DNA of 64,000 nucleotides, taken from Skermanella stibiiresistens SB22. GTDB lineage: Bacteria > Pseudomonadota > Alphaproteobacteria > Azospirillales > Azospirillaceae. The DNA lies in assembly GCF_000576635.1 (NCBI RefSeq), contig NZ_AVFL01000010.1:170769-234768 (forward strand). The letters are read 5' to 3'. This document shows, one piece after another, positions 43,092 to 52,219 of this stretch. A model generated the notes under the pieces. It was not told the DNA's origin, did not search any database, and saw only the letters and a list, made by a program, of their open reading frames with translations. Each line of letters begins with the position of its first letter. The stretch's first letter is position 1. Position numbers and translations under genes: made by a program.

Positions 43092-43808
43092 TCACTTCAC
43101 CCATTGCGCCTGATCGGCGGTTTCGCGGTCGAGCAGCGCCAGGATCGCGGCAGGGAGTTCGTCCGCCGTCTGGCAGATGCGCAGCGCCCCGGCTTTCGTC
43201 AACTCCGCCGTCTCGTGATAACCCCAAGCCACCCCCACGGCACCCGCGCGGGCGCTGCCCGCCATCAGCATGTCGAAACTCGTGTCGCCGATGACGATGG
43301 TGTCGGCGGCGTCCACTCCGGTATCGGCCAGTGCCCGGAACACCATGTCCGGATGCGGTTTGCCCGGCCCGGTGTCGGATGTTTGGAGCGTCGTGAACCG
43401 GTCGAGCAGGCCATGGTGGTCCAGGGTGGCGACGAGGCCACGCCTGGATTTGCCGGTCGCCACTCCCAACAGCAGGCCAGCGTCCTCGATCGCGGCCAAA
43501 GCCTCGCGGATGCCGGGGAACAGCGGTTCGTCGTGGACGCCCCTGTTGCGGGCGTCCGCGAAGGCCAGCTTGTAACGATCCGCCAGCGCCCGGTGCAGCC
43601 GCTCCTGGCCGCTTGGATGCAGCACGGCTATCGCGTGGACCAGCGGCAAGCCGACGATGCGCCGCACCGAGGCGGCATCCGGGGCCGGCAACCCCATGCC
43701 CACGAAGGCCGCGTTCATCGCGGCGACGATCGCGAACTGGCTGTCGACCAGGGTTCCATCGCAGTCGAACAGGGCCAGGCGCAAACGCTTCGAGACGCTC
43801 AGGGACAT
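43092..43808 (-). CDS. HAD hydrolase, phosphoglycolate phosphatase-like
   Basis: 238 residues from MSLSVSKRLRLALFDCDGTL. HAD motifs: nucleophile DCDGT, Ser/Thr region GVATGKSRRG, Lys in GKPHPDM and the acidic pair in VIGDTSFDMLMA. Cap domain between 20 and 90. Substrate is probably a small phosphate ester such as phosphoglycolate; not proven. A longer frame upstream is less likely. Confidence 0.88.
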   Translation of the reverse strand: MSLSVSKRLRLALFDCDGTLVDSQFAIVAAMNAAFVGMGLPAPDAASVRRIVGLPLVHAIAVLHPSGQERLHRALADRYKLAFADARNRGVHDEPLFPGIREALAAIEDAGLLLGVATGKSRRGLVATLDHHGLLDRFTTLQTSDTGPGKPHPDMVFRALADTGVDAADTIVIGDTSFDMLMAGSARAGAVGVAWGYHETAELTKAGALRICQTADELPAAILALLDRETADQAQWVK

Positions 43809-43890
43809 GGTGGCCGCACTTCTTGATTTTCGTCGTGCCGTCCCATAGCACGAAACCTTCAATACGAAAACGGGGGCACGAAAACGCGGA

Positions 43891-44877
43891 TCATTCATAC
43901 GAGGCGAAGGGATCGCCGTCGTTCTCCTTGTCGAAGCTGAAGTAGTCCCAAGTCTGCGCCATATGATCGGGCAGCGGTGCCGTGACGTCGATCCTGCCGC
44001 CCCGCGGGTGCGGCAGGATCAGGCGCCGGGCATGCAAGTGGAGCTTGCCGGAAACCCCCGAACCTTCCAGGAAGGCCTCGGGTCCCCCATATTTGCCGTC
44101 GCCAAGGATCGGCGTGCCGATCGCCTGCATGTGGACGCGAAGCTGGTGGGTGCGGCCGGTCAACGGCCACAGGGCGACCCAAGCCGCCTTCTTGTTGGCG
44201 TGCTCGATCACCTGATACAGGCTGACGGCCCGCTTGCCATCCTCGTCGTCGACCGCGACCCGCTCGCCCCGTCCGGTCGGTTCCTTGGCCAGGGGAGCGT
44301 CCACCTTGCCCTGGAACGGCCGAGGCACACCGACGGTCATCGCCCAATAATACTTGCGCGCGTCCTTGCCACGGAAAGACGCGGCCAGCTTGGCCGCCGC
44401 GAAGGTGTTGCGGGCCAGCACGAGGACGCCCGAGGTGTCCTTGTCCAGTCGGTGGACCAGCTTCGGCCGCTCGTCCGCGTCGAACTGGAGCGCGTCCAGC
44501 ATGGCGTCGAGATGCTTTGGCGTCGCGGTGCCGCCCTGGACCGCCAGCCCCGGCGGCTTGTCGATCACCAGCACGTCGGCGTCGCGGTAGAGCACGCGCC
44601 CCTGGATCTCGGCGGCGTCGCGCCGGCTGACCTTGGGCTTCGACGCGCTGGTTTGCCCGTCGTCGGACAGGTCGCCAAGCGGCGGGACACGGACCGACTG
44701 GCCGGTCTCCAGCCGGACATTGGCCTTCGCCCGCTTGCCGTCGACGCGGACTTGCCCGGTGCGCAGCAGCTTTTCCAAGTGACCGTGGTTGACCTGCGGG
44801 AAATGCCGCTTGAACCAGCGGTCGAGCCGGATCTCCGACTCCTCGGCCTGGACGATCCGTGTTTCGACTTCGCTCAC
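43891..44877 (-). CDS. RluA/RluC-family 23S rRNA pseudouridine synthase
   Basis: 328 residues from GTG, overlapping the crcB stop as GTGA. An S4 RNA-binding domain lies at about 15-75 (IRLDRWFKRHFPQVNHGHLE). The catalytic Asp is in HRLDKDTSGVLVLARN, followed by GRTHQLRVHM. It isomerises specific uridines, most likely in 23S rRNA; RluC and RluD cannot be separated by eye. Confidence 0.93.
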   Translation of the reverse strand: MSEVETRIVQAEESEIRLDRWFKRHFPQVNHGHLEKLLRTGQVRVDGKRAKANVRLETGQSVRVPPLGDLSDDGQTSASKPKVSRRDAAEIQGRVLYRDADVLVIDKPPGLAVQGGTATPKHLDAMLDALQFDADERPKLVHRLDKDTSGVLVLARNTFAAAKLAASFRGKDARKYYWAMTVGVPRPFQGKVDAPLAKEPTGRGERVAVDDEDGKRAVSLYQVIEHANKKAAWVALWPLTGRTHQLRVHMQAIGTPILGDGKYGGPEAFLEGSGVSGKLHLHARRLILPHPRGGRIDVTAPLPDHMAQTWDYFSFDKENDGDPFASYE

Positions 44878-45266
44878 CCGACAATGCCCCTGATCAAATA
44901 CAAGCCGGCGAACAATCCGCCGACCGAAAACAACACCGAAACGACCGTATAGAGCGCGGCGGACGCCAGTTCGCCCCGCTGCATCAGCACCGCGACATCC
45001 AGCGAGAACGTGGAAAAGGTCGTGAACCCGCCAAGCACCCCGATGGTCAGGAACGCCCGTATCTCCATCGAGGGGTTCCAGGCCAGCGCGAACAGTTCGA
45101 CCAACACGCCCATGACGAACGAGCCGATGACGTTGACCACCAGCGTGCCGAAGGGAAACCCTCCGTCGAGCCACCGGCCGATCACCATCAGGGCCATGAA
45201 GCGCGCGACCGATCCCGCGGCTCCACCAGCGGCGACCGCGAGCAGCAGGGCTGGAGAGAACGTCAT
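44874..45266 (-). CDS. crcB: CrcB/Fluc fluoride channel
   Basis: 130 residues, four membrane helices. GGAAGSVARF, GTLVVNVIGSFVMG and GVLGGFTTFSTFS are the Fluc signatures, with the Asn and Phe that line the pore. It exports fluoride as a dual-topology dimer. No fluoride riboswitch is visible in the 68 bases upstream. Confidence 0.95.
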   Translation of the reverse strand: MTFSPALLLAVAAGGAAGSVARFMALMVIGRWLDGGFPFGTLVVNVIGSFVMGVLVELFALAWNPSMEIRAFLTIGVLGGFTTFSTFSLDVAVLMQRGELASAALYTVVSVLFSVGGLFAGLYLIRGIVG

Positions 45267-45334
45267 GCGACCCGTTTTCCTCAGTGAAGGGGCGCACCGT
45301 AGCCGGACGGAGGGCCCACGGCAAGCGATGGCGG

Positions 45335-46216
45335 TTAACGTTTCGACTGTCCAACACCGAAGATCCAGCCTTCCTGGCGGCGCGCGCGATCGTTCAGCCC
45401 CGGAGGTGCCCAGACCCGAGGGTCGTGGGACAAAGCCCGCAACCCAGCGGCGGAGACCAGGGCGTCGGTTTCATGATCGGTGGGCTGTGACTGGTTGTCC
45501 TCGATTGGATCGGTATCGAGACGATCTAGGCAAGCGTTCAGGTCGGCCCAACTGCGTACCTTGCGCGTGCCCCAGCCGACCCGCATCAGGAACAAGCGCG
45601 GATAGATCTCCACGATGGTGGCGCCGCTGCTCGGCGGCTCGAAGGGCCAGACCTTGACATCGTTCCGACGCGCCCGGAGCGCCCGGAGCAAGCGCATGCC
45701 GGCCAGGGCACCCTTCCCCACCTGCTTCGCCCCGATCAGCTTGAACGGACTTTCCGGCGAGCCGTACCCACCCGCTCGGCAAGCGTCCTCCGTGGCCCTG
45801 CGGCCGAGGTGGAAGCTCTCGACCCGGGGCCCAGCCGTCCAGTAACCCGCCGCGTAGGCCGGATCGCGCGGGAAGGCGCCGCCGAACAGATCGGCATCGG
45901 CTTGGCACGCCCGCTCGACCAGATCCCACAACGCGAAGACATCGCCCGCACCCCTGGGCAACCATGCCGCCGCCGTATCGAATGGCAGGGAGAAGGCACA
46001 GTCGATGCCGATCAATAGCCTGCCACCCTGATCGACGCGCTGGTCGAGCCAATCCAGCACCTGGGTCCGTGTCCAGACCCGTCCGGCCGTGGGGGGTCGG
46101 ATGAGGTGGGGAGCCGCCCTGCCGCGCCCACATTCGGCGACGGCGATGCCCTGGTAGCGTTTGCCGGTGGCCCCAGACCAGTCGATGCCGATGAAGCTAT
46201 CGAAGCTGCCCGTCAT
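45335..46216 (-). CDS. DUF429 RNase H-fold protein
   Basis: 293 residues. Asp-bearing strands of an RNase H-like fold are visible: FIGIDWSGATGKR, LLIGIDCAFSLP, VEIYPRLFLM and TDHETDALVSAAGLRAL. Family activity is unknown; the acidic set would suit a two-metal nuclease. Start overlaps the rarA stop (ATGA), so it is coupled to a replication-repair gene. Confidence 0.82.
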   Translation of the reverse strand: MTGSFDSFIGIDWSGATGKRYQGIAVAECGRGRAAPHLIRPPTAGRVWTRTQVLDWLDQRVDQGGRLLIGIDCAFSLPFDTAAAWLPRGAGDVFALWDLVERACQADADLFGGAFPRDPAYAAGYWTAGPRVESFHLGRRATEDACRAGGYGSPESPFKLIGAKQVGKGALAGMRLLRALRARRNDVKVWPFEPPSSGATIVEIYPRLFLMRVGWGTRKVRSWADLNACLDRLDTDPIEDNQSQPTDHETDALVSAAGLRALSHDPRVWAPPGLNDRARRQEGWIFGVGQSKR

Positions 46217-47514
46217 TCCGCATCCGGATCGGCTGCTTTCTGGGCGCGCAGCTTGCTCCAGTAATCCAGCCGCTTACGGATTTCCCGCTCGAAGCCGCGC
46301 TCGGGCGGCCGGTAGAAGTTCTGGCGCGGCATGCCGTCGGGGAAGTAGTTCTGGCCGCTGAAACCTTCCGGCGTGTCGTGGTCGTACTCGTACCCCTTGC
46401 CGTAACCCAATCCCTTCATGAGCTTGGTCGGCGCGTTGAGGATGTGCATCGGCGGCATCAGCGACCCGGTCTCCCTAGCCGACCGCATCGCCGCCTTGGA
46501 AGCGCTGTAGGCGGCGTTGGATTTGGGCGCCGTCGCCATGTAGATCACGCATTGGGTCAAGGCCAACTCACCCTCGGGCGACCCCAGCCGCTCATAGGTC
46601 TCCCAAGCGGCGAGCGCCTGGGGAAGCGCCTGCGGATCGGCGAGACCGATGTCCTCGACCGCCATCCGGACCAAGCGCCGCGCGATGAAGCGCGGGTCCT
46701 CGCCGCCGGCCAGCATGCGGGCCAGCCAATACAGCGCCGCGTCGGTGTCGGACCCGCGCACCGATTTGTGCAGGGCGCTGATCAGGTTGTAATGGCCCTC
46801 CTGCGACTTGTCGTAGAGGGGAGCCCGCCGCTGGATGGTGCCAATCAAGGTCGTCGTGTCGAGCGGCTTGTCCGGAGCCAGCGCGAACAACTCCTCGCAC
46901 AGGTTCAGCAGGAACCGTCCATCACCGTCCGCCATCGCCTTGACCGCCTGCCGCGCGTCGGGATCGAGCGGCAGCTTCTTCCTGGTCTCCGCCTCGGCAC
47001 GGGTCAGCAGCAGTTCGAGCGCCGCGTCGTCGAGCCGATTGAGCACGAACACCTGGGCGCGCGACAGCAGCGCCGCGTTCAGTTCGAACGACGGGTTTTC
47101 GGTGGTGGCGCCAACCAGCGTGACGGTGCCGTCCTCGACATAGGGCAGGAAGCCGTCCTGCTGGCTGCGGTTGAAGCGGTGGATCTCGTCGATGAACAAC
47201 AGGGTGCCGCGCCCGGCGCCGCGCCGCTGCTTGGCGGCGTCGAACACCTTCCGCAGGTCGGCGACACCGGAAAAAACGGCCGACAGCGGTTCGAAATGGA
47301 ACTCGGTCTGATCGGCCAGCAGGCGCGCGATCGTCGTCTTGCCACAGCCCGGCGGCCCCCACAGGATCATCGACGCCAAGCGGTGGCTGGCGACCATCCG
47401 GCCGACTGGCCCGGACGGTTTCAGCAGATGATCCTGTCCAACGACCTCGGCCAAGGTCCTGGGGCGCAGCCGGTCGGCCAGCGGACGTGGGGCGGACGCC
47501 GAGAACAGCGTCAT
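46213..47514 (-). CDS. rarA: Replication-associated recombination ATPase RarA
   Basis: 433 residues, AAA+ clamp-loader-like. Walker A GPPGCGKTTIARLLA, Walker B LLFIDEIHRFN, sensor GATTENPSFELN and the C-terminal tetramerisation region (LYWLARMLAGGEDPRFIARR, HILNAPTKLMKGLGYGKGYE) are intact. It acts at stalled forks and single-stranded gaps. The stop-start overlaps on both sides put it in one unit with degQ and the DUF429 gene. Confidence 0.95.
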   Translation of the reverse strand: MTLFSASAPRPLADRLRPRTLAEVVGQDHLLKPSGPVGRMVASHRLASMILWGPPGCGKTTIARLLADQTEFHFEPLSAVFSGVADLRKVFDAAKQRRGAGRGTLLFIDEIHRFNRSQQDGFLPYVEDGTVTLVGATTENPSFELNAALLSRAQVFVLNRLDDAALELLLTRAEAETRKKLPLDPDARQAVKAMADGDGRFLLNLCEELFALAPDKPLDTTTLIGTIQRRAPLYDKSQEGHYNLISALHKSVRGSDTDAALYWLARMLAGGEDPRFIARRLVRMAVEDIGLADPQALPQALAAWETYERLGSPEGELALTQCVIYMATAPKSNAAYSASKAAMRSARETGSLMPPMHILNAPTKLMKGLGYGKGYEYDHDTPEGFSGQNYFPDGMPRQNFYRPPERGFEREIRKRLDYWSKLRAQKAADPDAE

Positions 47515-48932
47515 CCCGCCACCGTCGATGTCAGCACCTTGTCACCCCGCCGGACCGTCACCTTCCAGGTTTGCTGCGGGCGCGCGATCAATCTGCCCAA
47601 CTGGCTGACGCTGGAGACCTCGCGCTCATCGATCCGAAGCACCACGTCACCGGGTTCGACGCCGACGCGGGCCGCCGGACTGTTGCGCGCCACCTCCAGG
47701 ATCACGACACCTTGGGCCACCCCGGAGAAGCCGATCTCCTCCGCCAGGGCCGGCGAGAGGTTGGCGACGGTGGCGCCGGCCAGCGGTTGACGTCCGCCGA
47801 GCGGCGTCGTGTCGCGCGGCGGGTTCTCCGGGGGTGCTATCGCCTTGAAGGCCACGCTCTGGTTGGTTCCCCGGCGGGCCACCGTCAAGGCGACCTGACT
47901 GCCGACCGGCAGGGTCGCGACGCGGAAGCGCAGCGAGTCGGGATCGTCGACCTCGCGGCCGTTGATCGCCGAGATGACGTCGCCTACTCGAAGTCCCGCC
48001 TGTGCCGCGGGGCTCTTGGGATCGATCGCGTTGACCAGGACGCCGGCGGGGCGGGCCAGCCCCAATGAACTGGCGATGTCGCCGGTGACCTGCTGGCCAT
48101 CGATACCCAGCCAGGGCCGCACCAGTTTGCCACCGCTGTTGACCGCGTCGATGACGGTGCGGACCATGTTCGACGGGATCGCGAAGCCAATGCCGATTGA
48201 TCCGCCACTGCGCGAGTAGATCGCCGAATTGATGCCGACCAGCCGGCCATCCATCGCCACCAGGGCACCGCCGGAATTACCGGGGTTGATCGCCGCGTCG
48301 GTCTGAATGAAGAAATTGAAATCGCTGACCCCCACCGCCGTCCGCGCCAAGGCGGAGACGATGCCGCTGGTCACGGTCTGACCAACGCCGAACGGATTGC
48401 CGATCGCGAGCACAAGATCGCCGACCTCCAACTCGTCGCTGTCGTGCAGCGCCAGGAAGGGCAGCCGCTCGCCGCGCGGCGGCGTGATCCTGAGGATCGC
48501 CAGGTCGGTCTTGCCATCGGTGGACACCACCCGCGCCTCGAACTCGCGCCGGTCGGCGAGGACGACCGTGATCTGGTCGCTGTCCTTGACGACATGGTCG
48601 TTGGTGACGATCAGCCCGTCCGGCGCCACGATGACGCCGGAGCCCAGCGACCGCTCCACCCGCTCGCGGGGCAGTCCCCGGGGCGCGGACTGGCCAAAGA
48701 ATCGCTGGAAGAATGGATCGTCGAACAGGGGGGAAGCGCGCTGCTGGATCACCCTACGGGTATAGATGTTCACCACGGCGGGTGCCGTCTGCTTGACCAG
48801 TGGCGCGAAGGACAGCGAGATCTGCTGACGCGAGTCGGGAATGGCGCGTTGCTGGGCGATCGTGGGGCTGGCGAACCCCAAGCACACCACCATTGCGAGG
48901 ACGAAACGGGAAAGGAAAAGCTGCGGCATCAT
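47511..48932 (-). CDS. degQ: Periplasmic serine protease DegQ/HtrA
   Basis: 473 residues with a signal peptide (MVVCLGFASPTIAQQ). The trypsin-like domain has the triad His113 (VTNDHVV), Asp143 (KTDLAIL) and Ser220 (NPGNSGGAL). Two PDZ domains follow (about 280-370 and 385-470). It degrades misfolded envelope proteins. The start at 48932 or 48929 is equivalent. Followed by rarA with an ATGA overlap. Confidence 0.94.
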   Translation of the reverse strand: MMPQLFLSRFVLAMVVCLGFASPTIAQQRAIPDSRQQISLSFAPLVKQTAPAVVNIYTRRVIQQRASPLFDDPFFQRFFGQSAPRGLPRERVERSLGSGVIVAPDGLIVTNDHVVKDSDQITVVLADRREFEARVVSTDGKTDLAILRITPPRGERLPFLALHDSDELEVGDLVLAIGNPFGVGQTVTSGIVSALARTAVGVSDFNFFIQTDAAINPGNSGGALVAMDGRLVGINSAIYSRSGGSIGIGFAIPSNMVRTVIDAVNSGGKLVRPWLGIDGQQVTGDIASSLGLARPAGVLVNAIDPKSPAAQAGLRVGDVISAINGREVDDPDSLRFRVATLPVGSQVALTVARRGTNQSVAFKAIAPPENPPRDTTPLGGRQPLAGATVANLSPALAEEIGFSGVAQGVVILEVARNSPAARVGVEPGDVVLRIDEREVSSVSQLGRLIARPQQTWKVTVRRGDKVLTSTVAG

Positions 48933-48990
48933 GAACCGAGATCTGGGTATTCGCCTCGCCTTGAGGAAGAGGCTGGAGACTGGCTCCGCG

Positions 48991-49350
48991 CTAATTGCAT
49001 CGAACGTTGCACATGCCAAGCCGCCGCTCGCAGGTCTGGGCGGCGTAGGATGAGGTGCCGGTGAGGCCGCCCCGGCTCGCCGCCTCGGTATCCATGCAGA
49101 TGGAGTAGTCACGCTCACAGGCTCGTCTGCAGGAATAGCGGTCGTCCCGTGTGGAGTTCGCCCGCGAGTCATCTCCCTGGGGATTGGCCCACGTCCCGCC
49201 ATTGGGCTGCGGAACGGGCATCCCGGAACCGCGAGGCGGTGGCGGCGACGCCTCCCCGCGGGGTGGGCGATCGGGGGTGCCGCATGCCGCCAAGACCAGG
49301 CAGCAGAGCGCCAGGGCGACGCGACGCATGGAATTCGACTTTGACACCAT
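48991..49350 (-). CDS. Small lipoprotein with Cys pairs
   Basis: 119 residues. A lipoprotein signal (MRRVALALCCLVLAACG) has lipobox LAAC. The mature part is Pro/Gly-rich, then carries Cys pairs in YSCRRACERDYSICMD and CERRLGMCNVRCN, likely disulfides. I start at 49350 because GGAG lies eight bases upstream; 49329 also gives a valid signal. Unknown function. Confidence 0.78.
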   Translation of the reverse strand: MVSKSNSMRRVALALCCLVLAACGTPDRPPRGEASPPPPRGSGMPVPQPNGGTWANPQGDDSRANSTRDDRYSCRRACERDYSICMDTEAASRGGLTGTSSYAAQTCERRLGMCNVRCN

Positions 49351-49390
49351 GACCGGCACTCCGAAGGACGGGACGATGTTGGCGTAAACG

Positions 49391-49418
49391 CGAAAGGCAG
49401 CCCGGAGGCTGCCTTTCG
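49391..49418 (-). terminator. Terminator hairpin after rplQ
   Basis: 12-base perfect stem (49391-49402, 49407-49418) with a four-base loop, 27 bases after the rplQ stop. The T-run on the minus strand is weak (CGTTTA). Confidence 0.7.
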
Positions 49419-49444
49419 TTTCTCTCACCTTGGGACTGAACCGA

Positions 49445-49867
49445 TCAACCCTCGGCTTCGTCCTCGTCGTTGATCATCACCGGGCCGCTATCCAAGCCCT
49501 TGGCGGCGGTGTCCCGCTCGACCAATTCGATGAAGGCCAACGGCGCGGCGTCGCCATAGCGGAAGCCGGCTTTCAGAACGCGGCTGTAGCCGCCCGGACG
49601 GCCGGCATAGCGTTCGGCCAGCGGGCCGAACAGCTTGGCGACGATGGCGTCGTCACGCAGCTGCGCGTAGGCCAGACGTCGATTGTGCAGGCCGCCCTTC
49701 TTGCCGAGCGTGATCAGCTTCTCGACGATCGGACGCAGGTCCTTCGCCTTCGGAAGGGTGGTCTTGATCTGCTCGTGCTTGATCAGCGCGGCCGCCATGT
49801 TGCTGAACATGGCCTTCCGGTGGCTGGAGGTCCGATTGAATTTCCGGCCGCTCATACCGTGACGCAT
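49445..49867 (-). CDS. rplQ: 50S ribosomal protein L17
   Basis: 140 residues (E. coli 127). [20 protein letters not shown] is the classic N-terminus. A short acidic tail ending [10 protein letters not shown] is extra. Last gene of the ribosomal superoperon, 123 bases after rpoA. Confidence 0.98.
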   Translation of the reverse strand: MRHGMSGRKFNRTSSHRKAMFSNMAAALIKHEQIKTTLPKAKDLRPIVEKLITLGKKGGLHNRRLAYAQLRDDAIVAKLFGPLAERYAGRPGGYSRVLKAGFRYGDAAPLAFIELVERDTAAKGLDSGPVMINDEDEAEG

Positions 49868-49990
49868 GGTTGCGTACTCCTTCCTCTGGCTTGGCCCCGC
49901 TCACGGGACCGATGGTGATATCGACCGCCCGGCCCGCTTGGGGCGGGTGCCGGTACGGCCGACGAAAAACGAACGTCCGATGGGTGACGC

Positions 49991-51007
49991 TTAGTACGGC
50001 TCTTCGAGACGCTTGGCCAGTTCCTCGATGTTCTCGGGCGGCCAATTCGGGATTTCCATGCCCAGGTGGAGACCCATCTGGGACAGGACTTCCTTGATCT
50101 CGTTCAACGACTTCCGACCGAAGTTGGGAGTGCGGAGCATTTCCGCCTCGGTCTTCTGGACCAAATCGCCGATGTAGACGATGTTGTCGTTCTTCAGGCA
50201 GTTGGCCGACCGGACCGACAGTTCCAGTTCGTCCACCTTGCGCAGGAGGTTCTTGTTGAACGGCGGCTCCTCGCCACGCTCCTCGGCGACCGCGTGGGTC
50301 GGCTCCTCGAAGTTGATGAAGAGCTGCAACTGGTCCTGCAGGATGCGGGCGGCCAGGGCCACCGCGTCCTCCGGCGACACGGCGCCGTTGGTCTCGACCT
50401 GCATCGACAACCGGTCATAGTCGGTGACCTGCCCAACGCGGGTGTTGTCGACCTTGTACGAGACCTTGCGGATCGGCGCGAACAGCGCATCGACCGGGAT
50501 CAGGCCGATCGGCGCGTCCTCGGGACGGTTCTGGCTGGCCGGGACATATCCCTTGCCGCTCTCCACCGTCAACTCCATCACCAGACGGGCGGCGGTGTCG
50601 AGGGTGCAGATCACCAGTTCCGGGTCCATCACCTCGATGTCCGGTCCGGTCTCGATCATGCCGGCGGTAACCTCGCCGGGGCCGTCGGCGCGCAGGCGCA
50701 TCCGCTTCGGACCATCGCCATGCAGACGCAGGCCCATGGTCTTGATGTTCAGGACGATGTCGGTGACATCCTCGCGAACGCCGGGAATCGACGAGAACTC
50801 GTGCAGCACGCCTTCGATCTGGATCGAGGTGACTGCGGCGCCTTGAAGCGACGACAGCAGGACGCGGCGGAGCGCGTTGCCGAGCGTGAGACCAAAACCG
50901 CGTTCAAGGGGTTCGGCAACCACGGTGGCGGTCCGCTGCGGATCGTCCCCCGGCTGGATGTCGAGCTTGTTGGGCTTGATCAGCTCCTGCCAATTCTTCT
51001 GAATCAC
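49991..51007 (-). CDS. rpoA: RNA polymerase alpha subunit
   Basis: 338 residues. The N-domain ([20 protein letters not shown]) drives dimerisation and assembly; the C-domain ([34 protein letters not shown]) binds UP elements and regulators. It follows a 237-base gap after rpsK that has three hairpins and no rpsD. Confidence 0.98.
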   Translation of the reverse strand: MIQKNWQELIKPNKLDIQPGDDPQRTATVVAEPLERGFGLTLGNALRRVLLSSLQGAAVTSIQIEGVLHEFSSIPGVREDVTDIVLNIKTMGLRLHGDGPKRMRLRADGPGEVTAGMIETGPDIEVMDPELVICTLDTAARLVMELTVESGKGYVPASQNRPEDAPIGLIPVDALFAPIRKVSYKVDNTRVGQVTDYDRLSMQVETNGAVSPEDAVALAARILQDQLQLFINFEEPTHAVAEERGEEPPFNKNLLRKVDELELSVRSANCLKNDNIVYIGDLVQKTEAEMLRTPNFGRKSLNEIKEVLSQMGLHLGMEIPNWPPENIEELAKRLEEPY

Positions 51008-51063
51008 GTCTTGACCTCATGCCATCGGGTTGACGCGCGATTCCGGTGTGCCAACGCAGAGAT

Positions 51064-51098
51064 GCCGAATCCCTTCCCTCGACAGGAAGGGTTTCGGC
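51064..51098 (-). promoter_or_regulatory. Strong hairpin in rpoA leader
   Basis: GCCGAA, one T-T mismatch, then CCCTTCC pairs with GGAAGGG and TTCGGC around a seven-base loop: 13 pairs, 56 bases before the rpoA ATG. No T-run, so an RNA control or processing element is more likely than a terminator. Confidence 0.6.
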
Positions 51099-51173
51099 AA
51101 ACTCGGCCGCCGTCCCCATGCTTGATCCCCCATGATGGCTCTATGGGCGATTTTCCCGGAACGGCGGGCAACC

Positions 51174-51221
51174 GGAGGCGCGGTAGCAAACGCCTCCAGG
51201 ACACTTTCGATGAAAGTGTCC
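51174..51221 (-). promoter_or_regulatory. Two adjacent hairpins after rpsK
   Basis: A 7-bp stem (51174-51180 with 51191-51197) and a 10-bp perfect stem with a three-base loop (51199-51208 with 51212-51221) lie back to back, 23 bases after rpsK. Confidence 0.6.
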
Positions 51222-51244
51222 GTCGTAGAAATCCGCTCAGGAAA

Positions 51245-51643
51245 TCAGACGCGACGCTTCTTCGGCGGACGGACGCCGTTGTGCGGGATCGGCGTGACGT
51301 CACGGATCGACGTGATCGCGAAACCGACCGACTGAAGCGCGCGGAGCGCCGACTCGCGCCCCGAACCGGGACCCTTGACCTCGACCTCGAGGGTCTTCAT
51401 GCCGTGTTCCTGGGCCTTGCGGCCCGCATCCTCGGCAGCCATCTGCGCGGCGTACGGCGTCGACTTCCGCGAGCCCTTGAAGCCCTGGGAGCCCGACGAC
51501 GACCAGGCGATCGTGTTGCCCTGCGCGTCGGTGATGGTGATCATGGTGTTGTTGAACGACGCGTTGACGTGAGCGACGCCCGAAGTGATGTTCTTGCGCT
51601 CGCGACGACGAAGGCGCGCGGATGCCGCAGAAGGCTTGGCCAT
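51245..51643 (-). CDS. rpsK: 30S ribosomal protein S11
   Basis: 132 residues (E. coli 129). [20 protein letters not shown] and the ending [10 protein letters not shown] are diagnostic. Platform protein of the 30S. Follows rpsM by 21 bases. Confidence 0.98.
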   Translation of the reverse strand: MAKPSAASARLRRRERKNITSGVAHVNASFNNTMITITDAQGNTIAWSSSGSQGFKGSRKSTPYAAQMAAEDAGRKAQEHGMKTLEVEVKGPGSGRESALRALQSVGFAITSIRDVTPIPHNGVRPPKKRRV

Positions 51644-51664
51644 GGGTCCTGTCCGTCCTATCTC

Positions 51665-52033
51665 TTACTTCTTCTTGCCAGCGATCGGCTTGGCCGGACC
51701 CTTGCGGGTGCGCGCGTTGGTGTGCGTGCGCTGGCCGCGGACCGGCAGGCCCTTACGGTGCCGCAGACCCCGGTAGCAACCCAGGTCCATCAACCGCTTG
51801 ATGTTCATGGCGACCTGACGACGAAGGTCACCCTCGACGCGATAGTCGCTGTCGATGACTTCACGGATCTTCAAGATCTCGTCGTCGGTCAACTCGTTGA
51901 CCCGGCGCTCGGACGGGATGGCGACCTTACCGCAGATTTCCTTGGCCTTGGAATGTCCAATACCATGGATGTAGGTCAGGCCGATCTCCACGCGCTTCTG
52001 CGCCGGGATATTGACGCCAGCAATACGCGCCAC
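51665..52033 (-). CDS. rpsM: 30S ribosomal protein S13
   Basis: 122 residues (E. coli 118). GTG start with AAGGAG six bases upstream. [20 protein letters not shown] and the [15 protein letters not shown] tail are diagnostic. First gene after an internal promoter. Confidence 0.98.
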   Translation of the reverse strand: MARIAGVNIPAQKRVEIGLTYIHGIGHSKAKEICGKVAIPSERRVNELTDDEILKIREVIDSDYRVEGDLRRQVAMNIKRLMDLGCYRGLRHRKGLPVRGQRTHTNARTRKGPAKPIAGKKK

Positions 52034-52159
52034 GCTCGTCTCCTTAGCTTTTGATATGTGGCCCGTAAGGGGCCGTCCGTCTCGGTCACGGTCCTGTCCA
52101 GCCGTGCCGAATCAGGACGAGTATTGGGTCTCGGTTTCCACAGGAACCAAGGAGCGCGG

Positions 52160-52187
52160 AGTATACTCACCGCGCCCCTTGAGTCAA
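52160..52187 (-). promoter_or_regulatory. Internal promoter of the alpha operon
   Basis: Read on the minus strand: TTGACT (52187-52182), 16 bases, TATACT (52165-52160). It lies in the 186-base adk-rpsM gap, so rpsM-rpsK-rpoA-rplQ can be transcribed separately. The -10 sits inside a 10-bp hairpin (arms 52149-52159 and 52170-52180). Confidence 0.7.
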
Positions 52188-52219
52188 CCGATGTCTGTCA
52201 CACAACCGTCAGGTTAGTC

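Noticed and set aside
45267..45334. Fluoride riboswitch upstream of crcB
   Set aside because: The sense strand lacks the conserved GGNGATGG core and pseudoknot; a similar string occurs only on the opposite strand.
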